A stretch of DNA of 64,000 bases, taken from NCBI GenBank assembly GCA_003987725.1, contig RXJH01000002.1, positions 410,461 to 474,460 of the forward strand, in the 5' to 3' direction. This document shows positions 38,101 through 47,978 of the stretch, one piece after another. The stretch's first letter is position 1. Every line of letters starts with the position of its first letter. This stretch comes from Hyphomicrobium sp. Lineage in GTDB: Bacteria; Pseudomonadota; Alphaproteobacteria; Rhizobiales; Hyphomicrobiaceae. The position numbers and the translations under genes are program-made. The notes below the pieces were generated by a model, which worked only from the letters and a program-made list of their open reading frames with translations, was not told the DNA's origin and did no database searches.

Positions 38101-39075
38101 ATGGCCAAAACGACCGCAGATCCGCTTCCCCCAATCGCCCGCATTCCCGACGCCGAAATTGCGGGATACGTAGAACGCATGCGTGCCGGGGAGCGGCGTG
38201 CGATCTCGACGGTGATCACCGAGCTTGAACGGCTGTCGGCTGCCGCGCCGGGACTGCTGCAGGCGCTGCAGCCGCATCTCGGACACGCCCTCGTCGTCGG
38301 CTTTACGGGCCCGCCGGGCGCCGGAAAATCGACACTCGTCAACGCCGTCATCACGCAACTGAGGCAGCACGGCCGTACCGTCGGCGTCATCGCCGTCGAT
38401 CCCTCGAGCCCGATCTCGGGCGGCGCCATTCTCGGCGATCGCATCCGCATGACTGCCGCGCTCGACGACGACGGTGTCTTCGTGCGCTCGCTGGCCTCGC
38501 GCGGCTATCTCGGCGGCCTCTCCCCCGCAGCCGTCCGCATCATCGACGCGCTCGACGGCGCGGGCTTCGATATCGTGCTCCTCGAAACGGTCGGCACCGG
38601 CCAGAACGAAATCGACGTCGCAGAGGTCGCCGATATCCGCGTCGTCATAGCGGCACCGGGATTGGGCGACGACATCCAGGCGATGAAATCCGGCCTTCTC
38701 GAAATCGCCGACATCATCGTCGTCAACAAAGCCGACCGCCCCGGCGCCGAACAGACGATGCAGCAGCTTATCGGCGCACTGTCGATCCGCGCGATGGCGG
38801 CCGATAAAGTTCCGGTCTTGAAGACGAGCGCGTTGAGCGGCGACGGCGTTCCCGAACTCGTCGATGCGTTCGATGCCATCGGCAGCCGCGTCTCAGCCGA
38901 AGGCGCAATGAAGAGACGCCGCCGCCGCGCCCGCTACCTGATCGCCCGCGCCGCCGCCGACATCGTCGCCGCACGCATCAAATCCGGCGGCAAGGAAGGC
39001 CTCGACCCGCTCGCCGATGCCGTCCTCTCCGGCACGATGACGCCCGATAAAGCGGCGCGTCGCTTGCTCGAATAG
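38101..39075 (+). CDS. meaB: MeaB/ArgK-type GTPase chaperone of a B12 mutase
   Basis: The product is 324 aa. The G3E-family P loop GPPGAGKS lies at about residues 70-77, and VIAVDPSSPISGGAILGDRIRM is the characteristic switch segment. It protects and reloads methylmalonyl-CoA or ethylmalonyl-CoA mutase with adenosylcobalamin. That fits the ethylmalonyl-CoA pathway of serine-cycle methylotrophs, though no mutase gene is in the window. Confidence 0.95.
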   Translation: MAKTTADPLPPIARIPDAEIAGYVERMRAGERRAISTVITELERLSAAAPGLLQALQPHLGHALVVGFTGPPGAGKSTLVNAVITQLRQHGRTVGVIAVDPSSPISGGAILGDRIRMTAALDDDGVFVRSLASRGYLGGLSPAAVRIIDALDGAGFDIVLLETVGTGQNEIDVAEVADIRVVIAAPGLGDDIQAMKSGLLEIADIIVVNKADRPGAEQTMQQLIGALSIRAMAADKVPVLKTSALSGDGVPELVDAFDAIGSRVSAEGAMKRRRRRARYLIARAAADIVAARIKSGGKEGLDPLADAVLSGTMTPDKAARRLLE

Positions 39076-39208
39076 CAATCGTCGGCGCACGACAACACTG
39101 CGTCGCCGATCTTTACTTTTTCCACAGCCTGATTGCACCGAGCACGCAGCAATTTGCTAAACGTCCCCGATCACGCATTCGGCATTCGAAACGGGGGGAC
39201 AAACGAAG

Positions 39209-39583
39209 ATGCGTAGAAGCGTACGCACCGCTTTGGCGACAGTGGCGGTCATGGCATCGGCTGGTGCTGCGATGGCGGACGATCTTACGGGCGCTGAGCT
39301 GCATGCATTGCTCGCCGGTCGGACGATTTATATCTCCGCGCCGTTCGGATCGCTTCCGATCCGCTACAGTCCCGGCGGCACGATGGTCGCCAAGTCGAGG
39401 GCAATGGCTATCTATTCCGGCGGCGTCGGCGAAGATCGCGGAACCTGGCGCATCTCCGGCAACCAGTTTTGCCAGCGCTGGAACCTCTGGCAGTCGGGAC
39501 GCGAACAATGCTTTTCGGTTTCGCGCACGGGCTCGACGCTCCGCTGGGCCAGCAACGACGGCATGACCGGTACCGCGCACTAA
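39209..39583 (+). CDS. Small secreted protein of unknown function
   Basis: The product is 124 aa with a signal peptide cut after AMA (about residue 23). The mature domain has two cysteines in FCQRWNLWQSGREQC and a Gly/Ser-rich strand pattern (a lipocalin-like or DUF995-like small beta domain). Such proteins are common in Hyphomicrobiales and uncharacterised. A weak DUF995 resemblance is the best I can offer. Confidence 0.75.
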   Translation: MRRSVRTALATVAVMASAGAAMADDLTGAELHALLAGRTIYISAPFGSLPIRYSPGGTMVAKSRAMAIYSGGVGEDRGTWRISGNQFCQRWNLWQSGREQCFSVSRTGSTLRWASNDGMTGTAH

Positions 39584-39597
39584 GTCCGCACACAAAC

Positions 39598-39725
39598 CGT
39601 CATCCCGGCGAAGGCCGGGATCCAGGCAACAGTCAACACACTCACCGTTGCTGTCCACGCGGAGCGAACCGCGCCTGCCGTTTTTGCTGAAGCCTGTCCG
39701 GGTGCCGGCCTTCGCCGGCATGACG
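39598..39725. repeat. Palindromic intergenic repeat, copy A
   Basis: It begins CGTCATCCCGGCGAAGGCCG and ends with the near-complement GCCGGCCTTCGCCGGCATGA-CG, with about 75 bp between. Each end itself can form a hairpin. A second copy lies at 54280-54408. The layout is REP/BIME-like, and elements of this kind are widespread between alphaproteobacterial genes. Confidence 0.8.
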
Positions 39726-39748
39726 ACGCTTCAATGACCGCAAAAAAA

Positions 39749-40750
39749 CTATAACCACCTGCGCCGCTTGAAATAGAGATACGGCAGGATCGCCGAGATC
39801 ACCATCATGCCCAGCGCGAACGGATATCCGAGCCCCCACCTGAGCTCCGGAATATCCGCGAAGTTCATTCCGTAGATCGAAGCGACGAGCGTCGGCGGCA
39901 GAAACACGACAGCGGCGACCGAGAAGATCTTGATGATCTGGTTCTGCTGCAAATTGATCAGCCCGAGCGTCGCGTCGAGCAGAAAGTTGACCTTGCTCGA
40001 CAGAAACGTCGCCTGATCGGTCAACGCGACCACGTCGCGATAGAGAACCTTGCTGCGCGCCTTGGCTTCCTTGGTGACCTTCTTATCCTGGTCGACGCTG
40101 GTGTGATAGGTCAACACGCGGTTGATGCTGACGAGACTTTCGCGGACCTTCGTCAAGAGATCGCCGTCCTGCCCAATCCTCTCGATCGCTGCCTGCAGAT
40201 CGTCGCTGGACGGTGATGCCTTTTCCTTGCCCTTCCCGCCCTTGCGAAACACTTGCCGTGAAACCTGATCGATTCCCGTTCCGACGCGCTCGAGAGCATC
40301 CGCCATCCGATCGAGCAGCGCTTCGATCAAGCCCATCATGATCTGCTCGCCGTTGGCAACGGGCACAGCATTGGAACGCTGCGCGCGGACGACGAAATTG
40401 GCGAAGGCCTTCGGTTCCGCATAGCGAACCGTCACGAGCGTGGTGCCCTTGAGTGCGAACGTGATCGGCGTGTTGATCGGCTCATCGCTTTCGAGCTGAG
40501 ACGCAGCCGTCAGCGTCATGAACTCGGCGCCGTCCTCCTGGTAGAGCCGCGCGGAGACTTCGATTTCCTGCATCTCCTCGCGCGTTGGCAGCGAAATTCC
40601 CAAAAGCTGCTCGACGTAGCGATTGTCCTGGGGAGCAGGATTGTAGAGATCGAGCCAGACCGGAAGGTCGATCGGCGCAATGACCTCGGTCGGAATGCCT
40701 TCCTGCGCCAAAACGAGATGCGAATTTTCGCGGCGATAGCTTCGCAGCAT
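39749..40750 (-). CDS. corA: CorA-type Mg2+/Co2+ channel
   Basis: The product is 333 aa. A long cytoplasmic domain is followed by two C-terminal membrane helices with the signature YGMNF (about residue 297) between them, and a basic end KRRRWL. It is a pentameric divalent-cation channel. The product could transport Mg2+, Co2+ or Ni2+. Confidence 0.94.
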   Translation of the reverse strand: MLRSYRRENSHLVLAQEGIPTEVIAPIDLPVWLDLYNPAPQDNRYVEQLLGISLPTREEMQEIEVSARLYQEDGAEFMTLTAASQLESDEPINTPITFALKGTTLVTVRYAEPKAFANFVVRAQRSNAVPVANGEQIMMGLIEALLDRMADALERVGTGIDQVSRQVFRKGGKGKEKASPSSDDLQAAIERIGQDGDLLTKVRESLVSINRVLTYHTSVDQDKKVTKEAKARSKVLYRDVVALTDQATFLSSKVNFLLDATLGLINLQQNQIIKIFSVAAVVFLPPTLVASIYGMNFADIPELRWGLGYPFALGMMVISAILPYLYFKRRRWL

Positions 40751-40985
40751 GTCAGGCCCTTCCGGTTCTCGGCCACCGCGCAGCCGTCCGAGCGGGCCTG
40801 ATATCAGCCGAGCCGGAGGGATGCGGGCGAAATCGAAGTGTCGCTTCGACTGTCGCAGTCCATTTGTGTTGATCCTCGTATCCGGGCCGACGAATGAGCA
40901 GCAAGCTCACAGGCGGCCGCGGTCGGCCGGGAACCTACTCTCGCGCTTCGTCAATTTCCAGGGGGTCTTGACGGTTAATTGGCCG

Positions 40986-42386
40986 TCAAGCAATTGCGAG
41001 CCGGCTGTGCCTGATTGAATACACGAAATAGATGACGAGCCCGACCGCCAGCCAGACGACGAAACGCAGGTGCGTCTCGAATGGCAGGAAGGCGATCAGC
41101 GCCCCGCATGAAATTATGCCAAGCGTGGGAATGACGATGCCACCGGGCATCTTGAACGGCCGCGGCAAATCCGGGTGTGAATATCTGAGCGAGATCACGC
41201 CGGCGCATACCAGAACGAACGCGGCGAGGGTCCCGATATTCACGAGTTCGGCGAGAATGCCGAGCGGAAGGAAGCCCGCCATGACCGCCATGACGAAACC
41301 GACAATGACCGTCGTGCGGACCGGCGTATGCGTGCGGCGATTGACGACCGAAAAATATGGCGGGAGGAGCCCGTCACGCGATACGCCGACGATGATGCGC
41401 GTCAGGGCGTAGTAGAGAACGAGCATGACGGTCGTCAGACCTGTGATGACGCCCGCTGCGACCAGCGCCGACGCCCAGTTGTACCCTATTTTCTGGAGCG
41501 CAAACGCGACGGGCGACGACACGTTGAGTTCGGTGTAATTGACGATGCCCGTCAGGACGCCCGACACCACGATATAAATGATCGTGCAGAAGATCAGCGA
41601 GCCTATGAGCCCCGTCGGCACGTCGCGCTGCGGGTCACGGGCTTCTTCGACCGCCGTCGAAACGGCATCGAAACCGACGTAGGCGAAGAAGACGAGAGAC
41701 GCCCCCGCGAGAATGCCGACCGGCCTGCCTTCCGGCGTGTGCTCGAACCAGCCGAAGGGCGCGAACGGCGTCCAATTCTCGGGGTGAATGTTGAAGATCG
41801 CGACAGCCAGAAAGATCGCGATCGTCCCGAGCTTCACCGCGACCATCGCCGCGTTGACCCGCGCCGTCTCCTTCACCCCGATGATCAGCATGATCATCAA
41901 CAGGAAGACGATACCGAATGCCGGAAGGTTCACGATCCCACCCGCAAAGGGCCCCTTCGTGAACTCCGGCGGCAGGCCGAGGCCGATGGCCGTGAGCGCG
42001 TTGTTGAAATAGCCTGACCAGCCATTGGCGACCGCCGCGACCGAGACGCCGTATTCGAGAATGAGGTCCCAGGCGATGATCCAGGCGATGAGCTCGCCGA
42101 ACGCTGCGTAGCTGTAGCCGTAGGCGCTTCCGCATCCGCCGACGCTCGATGCAAGCTCGGCATACGAGAGCGCCGCGAAGCCGCACGCCAATCCCGCGAC
42201 GACGAAGGACATCACGACCGCAGGCCCCGATTGGGTCGCCGCCGCCACCCCGGTCAGGACGAAAATGCCGGTTCCGATGATCGCACCGATTCCGAGCAGC
42301 GTCAGATCGAGCGCGCTCAAGACACGCTTCATGCCGAAGTCCGAGTCGTCGTAGGCGACAGATTTTTTGCGGAAGAGATCGGCCAT
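40986..42386 (-). CDS. APC-superfamily amino-acid permease, CAT type
   Basis: The start at 42386 (MADLFRKKS), preceded by GAGGGA, gives 466 aa. The longer frame adds unlikely sequence. Twelve membrane segments include the IGAIIGTGIFVLTG helix 1 motif and FFAYVGFDAVSTAVEE in helix 6. The group transports basic or branched amino acids. The exact substrate is open. Confidence 0.93.
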   Translation of the reverse strand: MADLFRKKSVAYDDSDFGMKRVLSALDLTLLGIGAIIGTGIFVLTGVAAATQSGPAVVMSFVVAGLACGFAALSYAELASSVGGCGSAYGYSYAAFGELIAWIIAWDLILEYGVSVAAVANGWSGYFNNALTAIGLGLPPEFTKGPFAGGIVNLPAFGIVFLLMIMLIIGVKETARVNAAMVAVKLGTIAIFLAVAIFNIHPENWTPFAPFGWFEHTPEGRPVGILAGASLVFFAYVGFDAVSTAVEEARDPQRDVPTGLIGSLIFCTIIYIVVSGVLTGIVNYTELNVSSPVAFALQKIGYNWASALVAAGVITGLTTVMLVLYYALTRIIVGVSRDGLLPPYFSVVNRRTHTPVRTTVIVGFVMAVMAGFLPLGILAELVNIGTLAAFVLVCAGVISLRYSHPDLPRPFKMPGGIVIPTLGIISCGALIAFLPFETHLRFVVWLAVGLVIYFVYSIRHSRLAIA

Positions 42387-42697
42387 GCGCGGGTCCCTCA
42401 TGATCTGGACATCTTTGGTCACAGGACATTTTGGCGCTGGATAACCTTCCCCGCCCGAACGGCAATTCCCCCGCCGCCGCGCCCCTCCGGACTCCATCGC
42501 TCGCGTACGAGCTTCGCCCAGCCGTCTGCCGATGTCTACAATCCCTTTGCCGAAAAAATTCGCCCGCCTAGATGTTAGGCAGGCGGCCGTATTACCGGCA
42601 GGGCGGGACAGCTGGAGCACTTGCCCGCCGCTCCCAAACCCGATAGCGAGTCCACGAAAAGCTAGGCAAGGCTGCACGACGAAATTGGAGCACAACG
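42387..42697. other. Divergent intergenic region, permease and CDGSH genes
   Basis: These 311 bp contain the promoters of the two divergent genes. The plus-strand gene has a TTGGAGCACAACG ribosome-binding region. I see no repeat, RNA or operator I can name. Confidence 0.5.
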
Positions 42698-42940
42698 ATG
42701 TCTGACGAGGCCGTAGTCGCCCAAACGGGGCCCTACCAGGTCGATCTCACGGAAGGCCAGGAATATTGGTACTGCCGTTGTGGACGGTCCAAGACCCAGC
42801 CCTTTTGCGACGGCTCTCATGAAGGCACGTCATTCGAACCAATGCGGTTCGTTCCGGACCATACGGGCACCTTCAATCTCTGCGGCTGCAAGGCGACGGA
42901 CGACGAACCCTACTGCGACGGCACGCATAACGTCCTGTAG
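42698..42940 (+). CDS. Double-CDGSH iron-sulfur protein
   Basis: The product is 80 aa with two 2Fe-2S binding motifs: C26, C28, C37 and H41 in the first, and C62, C64, C73 and H77 in the second. The three-Cys/one-His ligation is complete in both. This double-CDGSH form is typical of small bacterial proteins of the mitoNEET superfamily. It probably acts in redox sensing or Fe-S transfer. Confidence 0.95.
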   Translation: MSDEAVVAQTGPYQVDLTEGQEYWYCRCGRSKTQPFCDGSHEGTSFEPMRFVPDHTGTFNLCGCKATDDEPYCDGTHNVL

Positions 42941-43111
42941 TCACGCGGCAACAGCCCCTTCGGCGCGAGATCACAGCCTGTCTCAAAGAGGCACACATAA
43001 ACAGAAGGCCGCCTCGCGCTGGATTGCGCAAGCCGGCCTGAATGAACCTGGAAAGCTATAAATCTACGAGACGCAATTGCAGATTATTACGATCCTGCAA
43101 TGTTCGGAATA

Positions 43112-43324
43112 TTAGCGGCCCTGAGAAGCGTGCATGCATTCCGTCATTAGGCGTCTTTCGAGTCTCCTCAATTCATCCGGAATATCCCGGCCCGAATCTC
43201 GAAACTCGGTGATTCTTTCTTTCACCAGGGCGTAGCACTGGCGCGGATCGTCCTCAGACTGCTCCATCTGATGGACCAATTCAGCCAGCTCCCCGCTGCC
43301 CATCTGTTGCGACATTATTTTCAA
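43112..43324 (-). CDS. Small acidic protein of unknown function
   Basis: From ATG 43324 the product is 70 aa (the ATG at 43315 is an alternative). Helical and charged, with two cysteines, YALVKERITEFRDSG and a RRLERRLMTEC end. No known domain. It looks like a soluble small helical protein. Confidence 0.6.
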   Translation of the reverse strand: MKIMSQQMGSGELAELVHQMEQSEDDPRQCYALVKERITEFRDSGRDIPDELRRLERRLMTECMHASQGR

Positions 43325-43751
43325 GTCTCCCGCTTATGGCTTTTGCGTAGAGCCCGGATCGGGGGTTCAGTTGGCCGCCCCGTAGAGCTCATCGACTCAT
43401 TACATCCATCGGTCTTTCAATGTAGGCCCACCCCTACGCGAATTGAATGCGCAAATTTGAACGTAGACCGACGATTTTTACGAGTGTGACTTAACTGCCC
43501 TGAATATTACCTGAACAAAAAACAGAAACGTCCCGCTCGTAATGACGGAAATAGGTCAGCCGTTCGTGGCGATTCACTGGCGGTAATTGAAGTTGCCATT
43601 CACGAATTGTTGCAAAGCATTTGCTGCAGGGCAGCGCAAAATTCAGAACGCACGGCGTCACGCTGAAGCGCCTTGAGGCTGAGAGCCCCCGCGATTGCTG
43701 AAGCGTGGCCTGTCTGCTACGCCTCCCGCGTTGCATCAAGGATTTAGCTCG
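43325..43751. other. Intergenic region before purB
   Basis: About 430 bp with no convincing gene. The minus-strand ORFs here overlap purB's leader and lack codon bias. The region must carry the purB promoter and that of the small gene at 43112, but I cannot place them. Confidence 0.4.
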
Positions 43752-45059
43752 ATGATACCCCGCTACTCACGACCTGAAATGACCCGCATCTGGGAGCCGG
43801 AGACACGCTTCAGGATCTGGTTCGAAATCGAAGCTCACGCGGCGACCGCCACCGCCAAGATCGGCATCATCCCCGAGGCTGCGGCAAAAAACATCTGGGA
43901 AAAAGGGTCGGCCGCAACCTTCGACGTCGCCCGCATCGACGAAATCGAAGCGGTCACGAAACACGACGTGATCGCCTTCCTGACCCACCTCGCCGAGCAC
44001 GTGGGCCCGGACGCCCGCTTCATCCACCAGGGAATGACGTCGTCCGACGTCCTGGACACCTGCCTCAACGTCCAATTGGTCCGCGCCGCCGATCTCCTGA
44101 TTGCGGACCTCGACCGTCTCCTCGCCGCGCTCAAGGCCCGTGCGTTCGAATTCAAGGATACGATCACCATCGGACGCAGCCACGGCATCCATGCCGAGCC
44201 GACCACGTTCGGCGTCAAGCTCGCCTATGCCTACGCCGAGTTCTCACGCGCGCGCGAACGGATGGTCGCCGCCCGTAAGGAGGTCGCCACCTGCGCCATC
44301 TCGGGCGCGGTCGGAACCTTCGCCAACGTCGATCCGCGCATCGAGGAGTACGTGGCGGAAAAGATGGGTCTCGTCCCCGAGCCCGTCTCGACGCAAATCA
44401 TCCCGCGCGACCGTCACGCCATGTACTTCGCGACCCTCGGCGTCGTCGCCTCGAGCATCGAGCGCCTCGCAATCGAGATCCGCCATCTGCAGCGAACGGA
44501 AGTCCTGGAGGCGGAAGAGTATTTCTCGCCCGGCCAGAAGGGCTCGTCGGCGATGCCCCACAAGCGCAACCCGGTCCTCTCGGAAAATCTGACGGGTCTC
44601 GCCCGCATGGTGCGCGCCTATGCCCTTCCGGCGATGGAAAACGTCGCCCTCTGGCACGAACGCGACATTTCGCATTCGAGCGTCGAGCGCATGATCGGCC
44701 CCGATGCGACAGTGACGCTGGACTTCGCGCTGGCACGTCTCGCCGGTGTCATCGAAAAACTGGTCGTCTATCCCGAGACCATGAAGCGGAACTTGGAAAA
44801 GCTTGGCGGCCTGCACAATTCGCAACGCGTGCTGCTGGCTTTGACCCAGGCAGGCGTCAGCCGCGAGGATGCCTATGCCCTCGTTCAGCGCAACGCCATG
44901 AAGACTTGGGAACAGGGCAAGGACTTTCTGACCGAACTCAAGTCCGACAAGGACGTGACGGCGAAAGTGCCGCCCTCCGCGCTCGATGCGATGTTCGACA
45001 TCGATTACCACACCGCCCACGTCGATACGATCTTCCGGCGCGTGTTCGGCAACGCTTGA
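43752..45059 (+). CDS. purB: Adenylosuccinate lyase
   Basis: The start at 43752 (MIPRYSRPEMTRIW) gives 435 aa, the usual length of the bacterial short form. It cleaves SAICAR and adenylosuccinate to fumarate. The fumarase/aspartase-superfamily signature GSSAMPHKRNP (about residues 270-280) and the GRSHGIHAEPTTFG segment with catalytic His are present. It opens the purine-gene stretch of this window. Confidence 0.97.
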   Translation: MIPRYSRPEMTRIWEPETRFRIWFEIEAHAATATAKIGIIPEAAAKNIWEKGSAATFDVARIDEIEAVTKHDVIAFLTHLAEHVGPDARFIHQGMTSSDVLDTCLNVQLVRAADLLIADLDRLLAALKARAFEFKDTITIGRSHGIHAEPTTFGVKLAYAYAEFSRARERMVAARKEVATCAISGAVGTFANVDPRIEEYVAEKMGLVPEPVSTQIIPRDRHAMYFATLGVVASSIERLAIEIRHLQRTEVLEAEEYFSPGQKGSSAMPHKRNPVLSENLTGLARMVRAYALPAMENVALWHERDISHSSVERMIGPDATVTLDFALARLAGVIEKLVVYPETMKRNLEKLGGLHNSQRVLLALTQAGVSREDAYALVQRNAMKTWEQGKDFLTELKSDKDVTAKVPPSALDAMFDIDYHTAHVDTIFRRVFGNA

Positions 45060-45154
45060 ACCCCGCCGACGTCACAAAACTGTAATCAAACTGACGTGCC
45101 GCTGCCATCTCGGCTGCCGATAGGCTTGAACTCGAGATATGTCGGGGTGGTGGG

Positions 45155-45925
45155 ATGTCGGTGCCGGGCTTGGCCTTCGGTATGGAAGAACGTCATGAAA
45201 ATGACGTGGCCGAAGATAAGCCGGTCATCGATGCAATTGGCCTGATCAAGGGCGCCGTCGCCGTCGGCGCCCTTTCGTTCGCCATCTTCGGCCTGATGCC
45301 CGGCATCGATCTCGCAGCCGCCCACTTGTTCTACGCGGGCAACGGCCAATTCGTCGGCAATCAGCTGGCGGCCTTTGGCATGCTGCGCCTCGCCTTCAAC
45401 GTCGCATTCTATGTGACGTGCGCCTTGACCCTTGTGGGATTGTTCATCACCGCCCGGTCAGCCTCGGACTGGCTCGGCATCGACAAAAGGAAATGGCTGT
45501 TCCTGACCTTGTGCCTGCTGACGGGCCCGCTGGTCGTCGCCAACATCGGCTTCAAGGATCACTGGGGCCGCGCTCGTCCGCGCGAAGTCGTCGAATTTGC
45601 AGGCACCAAGGCGTTCTCTGCGCCCTTTCCGCCCTCGAGCCAATGCACCTACAATTGCTCGTTCGTTTCGGGCGAAGCTTCATCGATCTTCATCGTGCTG
45701 TTCGCCGCCGCGATGCTTTTCAAATCCCTCTCGCGCAACTTTGTCACATCCGCGATCGTCCTCGGCGGCCTCGCGGGCCTGACGCGCATGGCTCAGGGCG
45801 GGCACTTCCTGTCGGACGTCATCTTTGCTGGGGTTTTGATGGCGATCACTGCCGGATGTCTGCAACTCCTTTTCGACACATTGGAAGGCGAGCGTGCTGG
45901 CCTGGTCGAGCCGGGCTCGGCCTGA
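45155..45925 (+). CDS. PAP2-superfamily membrane phosphatase, copy 1
   Basis: The product is 256 aa with six hydrophobic segments. Motif 1 is KDHWGRARP. Motif 3 is TRMAQGGHFLSD with its catalytic His and Asp. Motif 2 reads SGEAS, where the family norm is PSGH, so Glu replaces the usual acid/base His. Relatives of this group act on lipid A, undecaprenyl or phosphatidyl phosphates. A paralog follows 74 bp downstream. Confidence 0.88.
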   Translation: MSVPGLAFGMEERHENDVAEDKPVIDAIGLIKGAVAVGALSFAIFGLMPGIDLAAAHLFYAGNGQFVGNQLAAFGMLRLAFNVAFYVTCALTLVGLFITARSASDWLGIDKRKWLFLTLCLLTGPLVVANIGFKDHWGRARPREVVEFAGTKAFSAPFPPSSQCTYNCSFVSGEASSIFIVLFAAAMLFKSLSRNFVTSAIVLGGLAGLTRMAQGGHFLSDVIFAGVLMAITAGCLQLLFDTLEGERAGLVEPGSA

Positions 45926-46008
45926 GTATCTGACCTGATCGAATGCTCCCACGTGACATCTGCAAACCGAAAGTTTAAGCGAGCCTCGGGCGGAGACTAT
46001 TGAGTCCG

Positions 46009-46815
46009 ATGGGAATCATGATCGCGGGTGAACCGCAAACCGAATTCGGGGCGCAGGAAAAAAGCAGGAACGTCGCGTTGCTCCTCTGGGGTGCAGCGAT
46101 TGTCGGTGTGCTTGCCGGCGTTTTGTTCAGCCTTTTCCCGGAGATCGATACCCGGACGGCCGCATTCTTCTATCGGGGCGACGGCATCTTCGTCGGCAAG
46201 GGCGGCGGCATCTACTCCGGCACGGCGACGACCGTCGCCGACGTGATCCGCCTGACGCTTTATACTTCTTTCGTTGCCCTCTGTGTTCTCACCGTCTGCG
46301 GCCTTGCAGCCTCCGTCCTTCGCAAGCGCGCGAGCCTCGGCTTGACCGCTCCCAAATGGCTCTTCCTGTCGGCGTGCCTCGTGATCGGACCGGGCATCGT
46401 CGCCAATACCATTCTGAAAGATAATTGGGGCCGGGCTCGACCCGTTCACCTCGTCGAGTTCGGCGGCACGAAAACATATACGCCGCCGCTCAGACCTTCG
46501 AAGCAATGCGAGAAGAACTGTTCTTTCGTGGCAGGCGAAGCATCGATGGCCTACACGACATTCTTCGCCGCGGCGTTCCTCTTCGCCGGCATGGGCAGCA
46601 GGCTTATCCTCGCCGGCGCACTCTGCGGTTTGTTCTCAGGCCTCGTGCGCATGTCGCAAGGCGCGCACTTCCTGTCCGACGTCATCTTCGCGGGCGTCGT
46701 TATGGCCGCGACTGTTGCCGCGATCTACCTGCTTTTCGATCTGATTTCGCGTACAGGAAAAGCCGATCCTGCGACCGACACGCCGAACCCGCTCGCCCGA
46801 TGGTGCTCATGGTGA
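46009..46815 (+). CDS. PAP2-superfamily membrane phosphatase, copy 2
   Basis: The product is 268 aa from ATG 46009, paralogous to the gene before it throughout (same loop NCSFV-x-GEAS, same WGRARP). Motif 1 is KDNWGRARP and motif 3 is VRMSQGAHFLSD. Motif 2 reads AGEAS, so the serine of SGEAS is lost too. Its end overlaps the glycosyltransferase gene by 16 bp. Substrate is likely a polyprenyl or lipid A phosphate. Confidence 0.87.
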   Translation: MGIMIAGEPQTEFGAQEKSRNVALLLWGAAIVGVLAGVLFSLFPEIDTRTAAFFYRGDGIFVGKGGGIYSGTATTVADVIRLTLYTSFVALCVLTVCGLAASVLRKRASLGLTAPKWLFLSACLVIGPGIVANTILKDNWGRARPVHLVEFGGTKTYTPPLRPSKQCEKNCSFVAGEASMAYTTFFAAAFLFAGMGSRLILAGALCGLFSGLVRMSQGAHFLSDVIFAGVVMAATVAAIYLLFDLISRTGKADPATDTPNPLARWCSW

Positions 46816-47978
46816 CGTCCGAAACGCTAACCGGGATTTCCGCGCCAGACACCGCCAGCCCGGCAATCGGGTCATTGCGCGCGGCAGGCAATGCCCGGCC
46901 GCAGCTGACCGTCGTCATCCCGACCTATTGCGAGGCGGGCAACATCGCCGCCATGATCGCCGCGCTCGACGCCGCGCTCGCGAGCATCCGCTGGGAAGTG
47001 ATCTTCGTCGACGACGACAGCCCCGACGGCACGATGAGTGCCATCCGCGCCATCGGCGCAAACGATCCGCGCGTCCGCGCCATGCGCAGGGTTGGCCGCC
47101 GCGGCCTCGCAGGTGCCGTGATCGAAGGCATGCTTGCCTCCGGCGCCGACATCGTGGCCGTCGTCGATGCTGATCTCCAGCATGATGAAAAATTGTTGCC
47201 GCGCATGTTGAGCGAGATCGAAGCCGGCGGCGCGGACATCGTCATCGGAACGCGCTACAGCCAATCGGGCGAGGCCCGCGAAGGCTTTTCGACCGCGCGG
47301 CGCATCTCGAGCACGCTGGCGACCGCCCTTTCGAACCTTCTTCTGCGGACGAACGTCAGCGATCCGATGAGCGGCTTCTTCATGCTCAAAAGAAGCCTCA
47401 TCGACACGATCGCGCCGAGCCTTTCGCCGGGAGGCTTCAAGCTCCTTCTCGACATTCTGGCATCCGCACCCTCGGGCGTCCGCATCCGCGAGATCCCTTA
47501 CGTGTTCCGCCCTCGCCGCGTCGGCAAGTCGAAGCTCGATGGCATCGTCATCGCAGATTTTCTCGGACTGCTTCTCGCCAAGGTCTCCGGAAATCTCCTG
47601 CCGCCGCGGTTCGTTCTGTTTGCGCTTGTCGGATCCCTCGGCCTCGTCATCCACCTGTTCGCGCTCCGAAGTGCCCTTCACTTCGGTGGCACGTCCTTCA
47701 ACGTCGCCCAGATCTTCGCGTCGTTCGTGGCCATGACCTTCAACTTCTTCTTGAACAACGTCCTGACGTTCCGCGACCGCCGCTTGAGCGGCTTCGAGGC
47801 GATCAAAGGCCTGCTGATTTTCTATGTGGTGTGCAGCGTCGGCGCGCTCGCCAACATCGGCGTTGCGGACCTCGTCTATAGCCACGATACGACATGGTGG
47901 CGGGCCGGCATCGCAGGCGCTCTCATGGCCGCCGTCTTCAATTACGCCGTCAGCTCTGCATTCACTTGGCGGAGATGA
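46800..47978 (+). CDS. GT2 polyprenyl-phosphate glycosyltransferase fused to GtrA domain
   Basis: From ATG 46800 the product is 392 aa (the ATG at 46809 is also possible). The frame open from 46425 runs through the PAP2 gene and is not the real start. The N-terminal GT2 domain has VVIPTYCEAGNI, VDDDSPDGT and DADLQHD (the DXD motif). The C-terminal half (about residues 265-392) is a GtrA-like four-helix membrane domain. It makes a sugar-phosphopolyprenol, which the GT39 enzyme after it can use. The start of that gene overlaps its stop by 4 bp. Confidence 0.93.
   Translation: MVLMVTSETLTGISAPDTASPAIGSLRAAGNARPQLTVVIPTYCEAGNIAAMIAALDAALASIRWEVIFVDDDSPDGTMSAIRAIGANDPRVRAMRRVGRRGLAGAVIEGMLASGADIVAVVDADLQHDEKLLPRMLSEIEAGGADIVIGTRYSQSGEAREGFSTARRISSTLATALSNLLLRTNVSDPMSGFFMLKRSLIDTIAPSLSPGGFKLLLDILASAPSGVRIREIPYVFRPRRVGKSKLDGIVIADFLGLLLAKVSGNLLPPRFVLFALVGSLGLVIHLFALRSALHFGGTSFNVAQIFASFVAMTFNFFLNNVLTFRDRRLSGFEAIKGLLIFYVVCSVGALANIGVADLVYSHDTTWWRAGIAGALMAAVFNYAVSSAFTWRR

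Noticed and set aside
43491..43739. Minus-strand ORF upstream of purB
   Set aside because: No domain, poor codon pattern, and it overlaps the purB leader.
46425..46799. Extension of the GT2 gene to an upstream start at 46425
   Set aside because: This frame runs through the second PAP2 gene. The GT2 domain begins after 46900, and ATG 46800 fits the overlap with the PAP2 stop.
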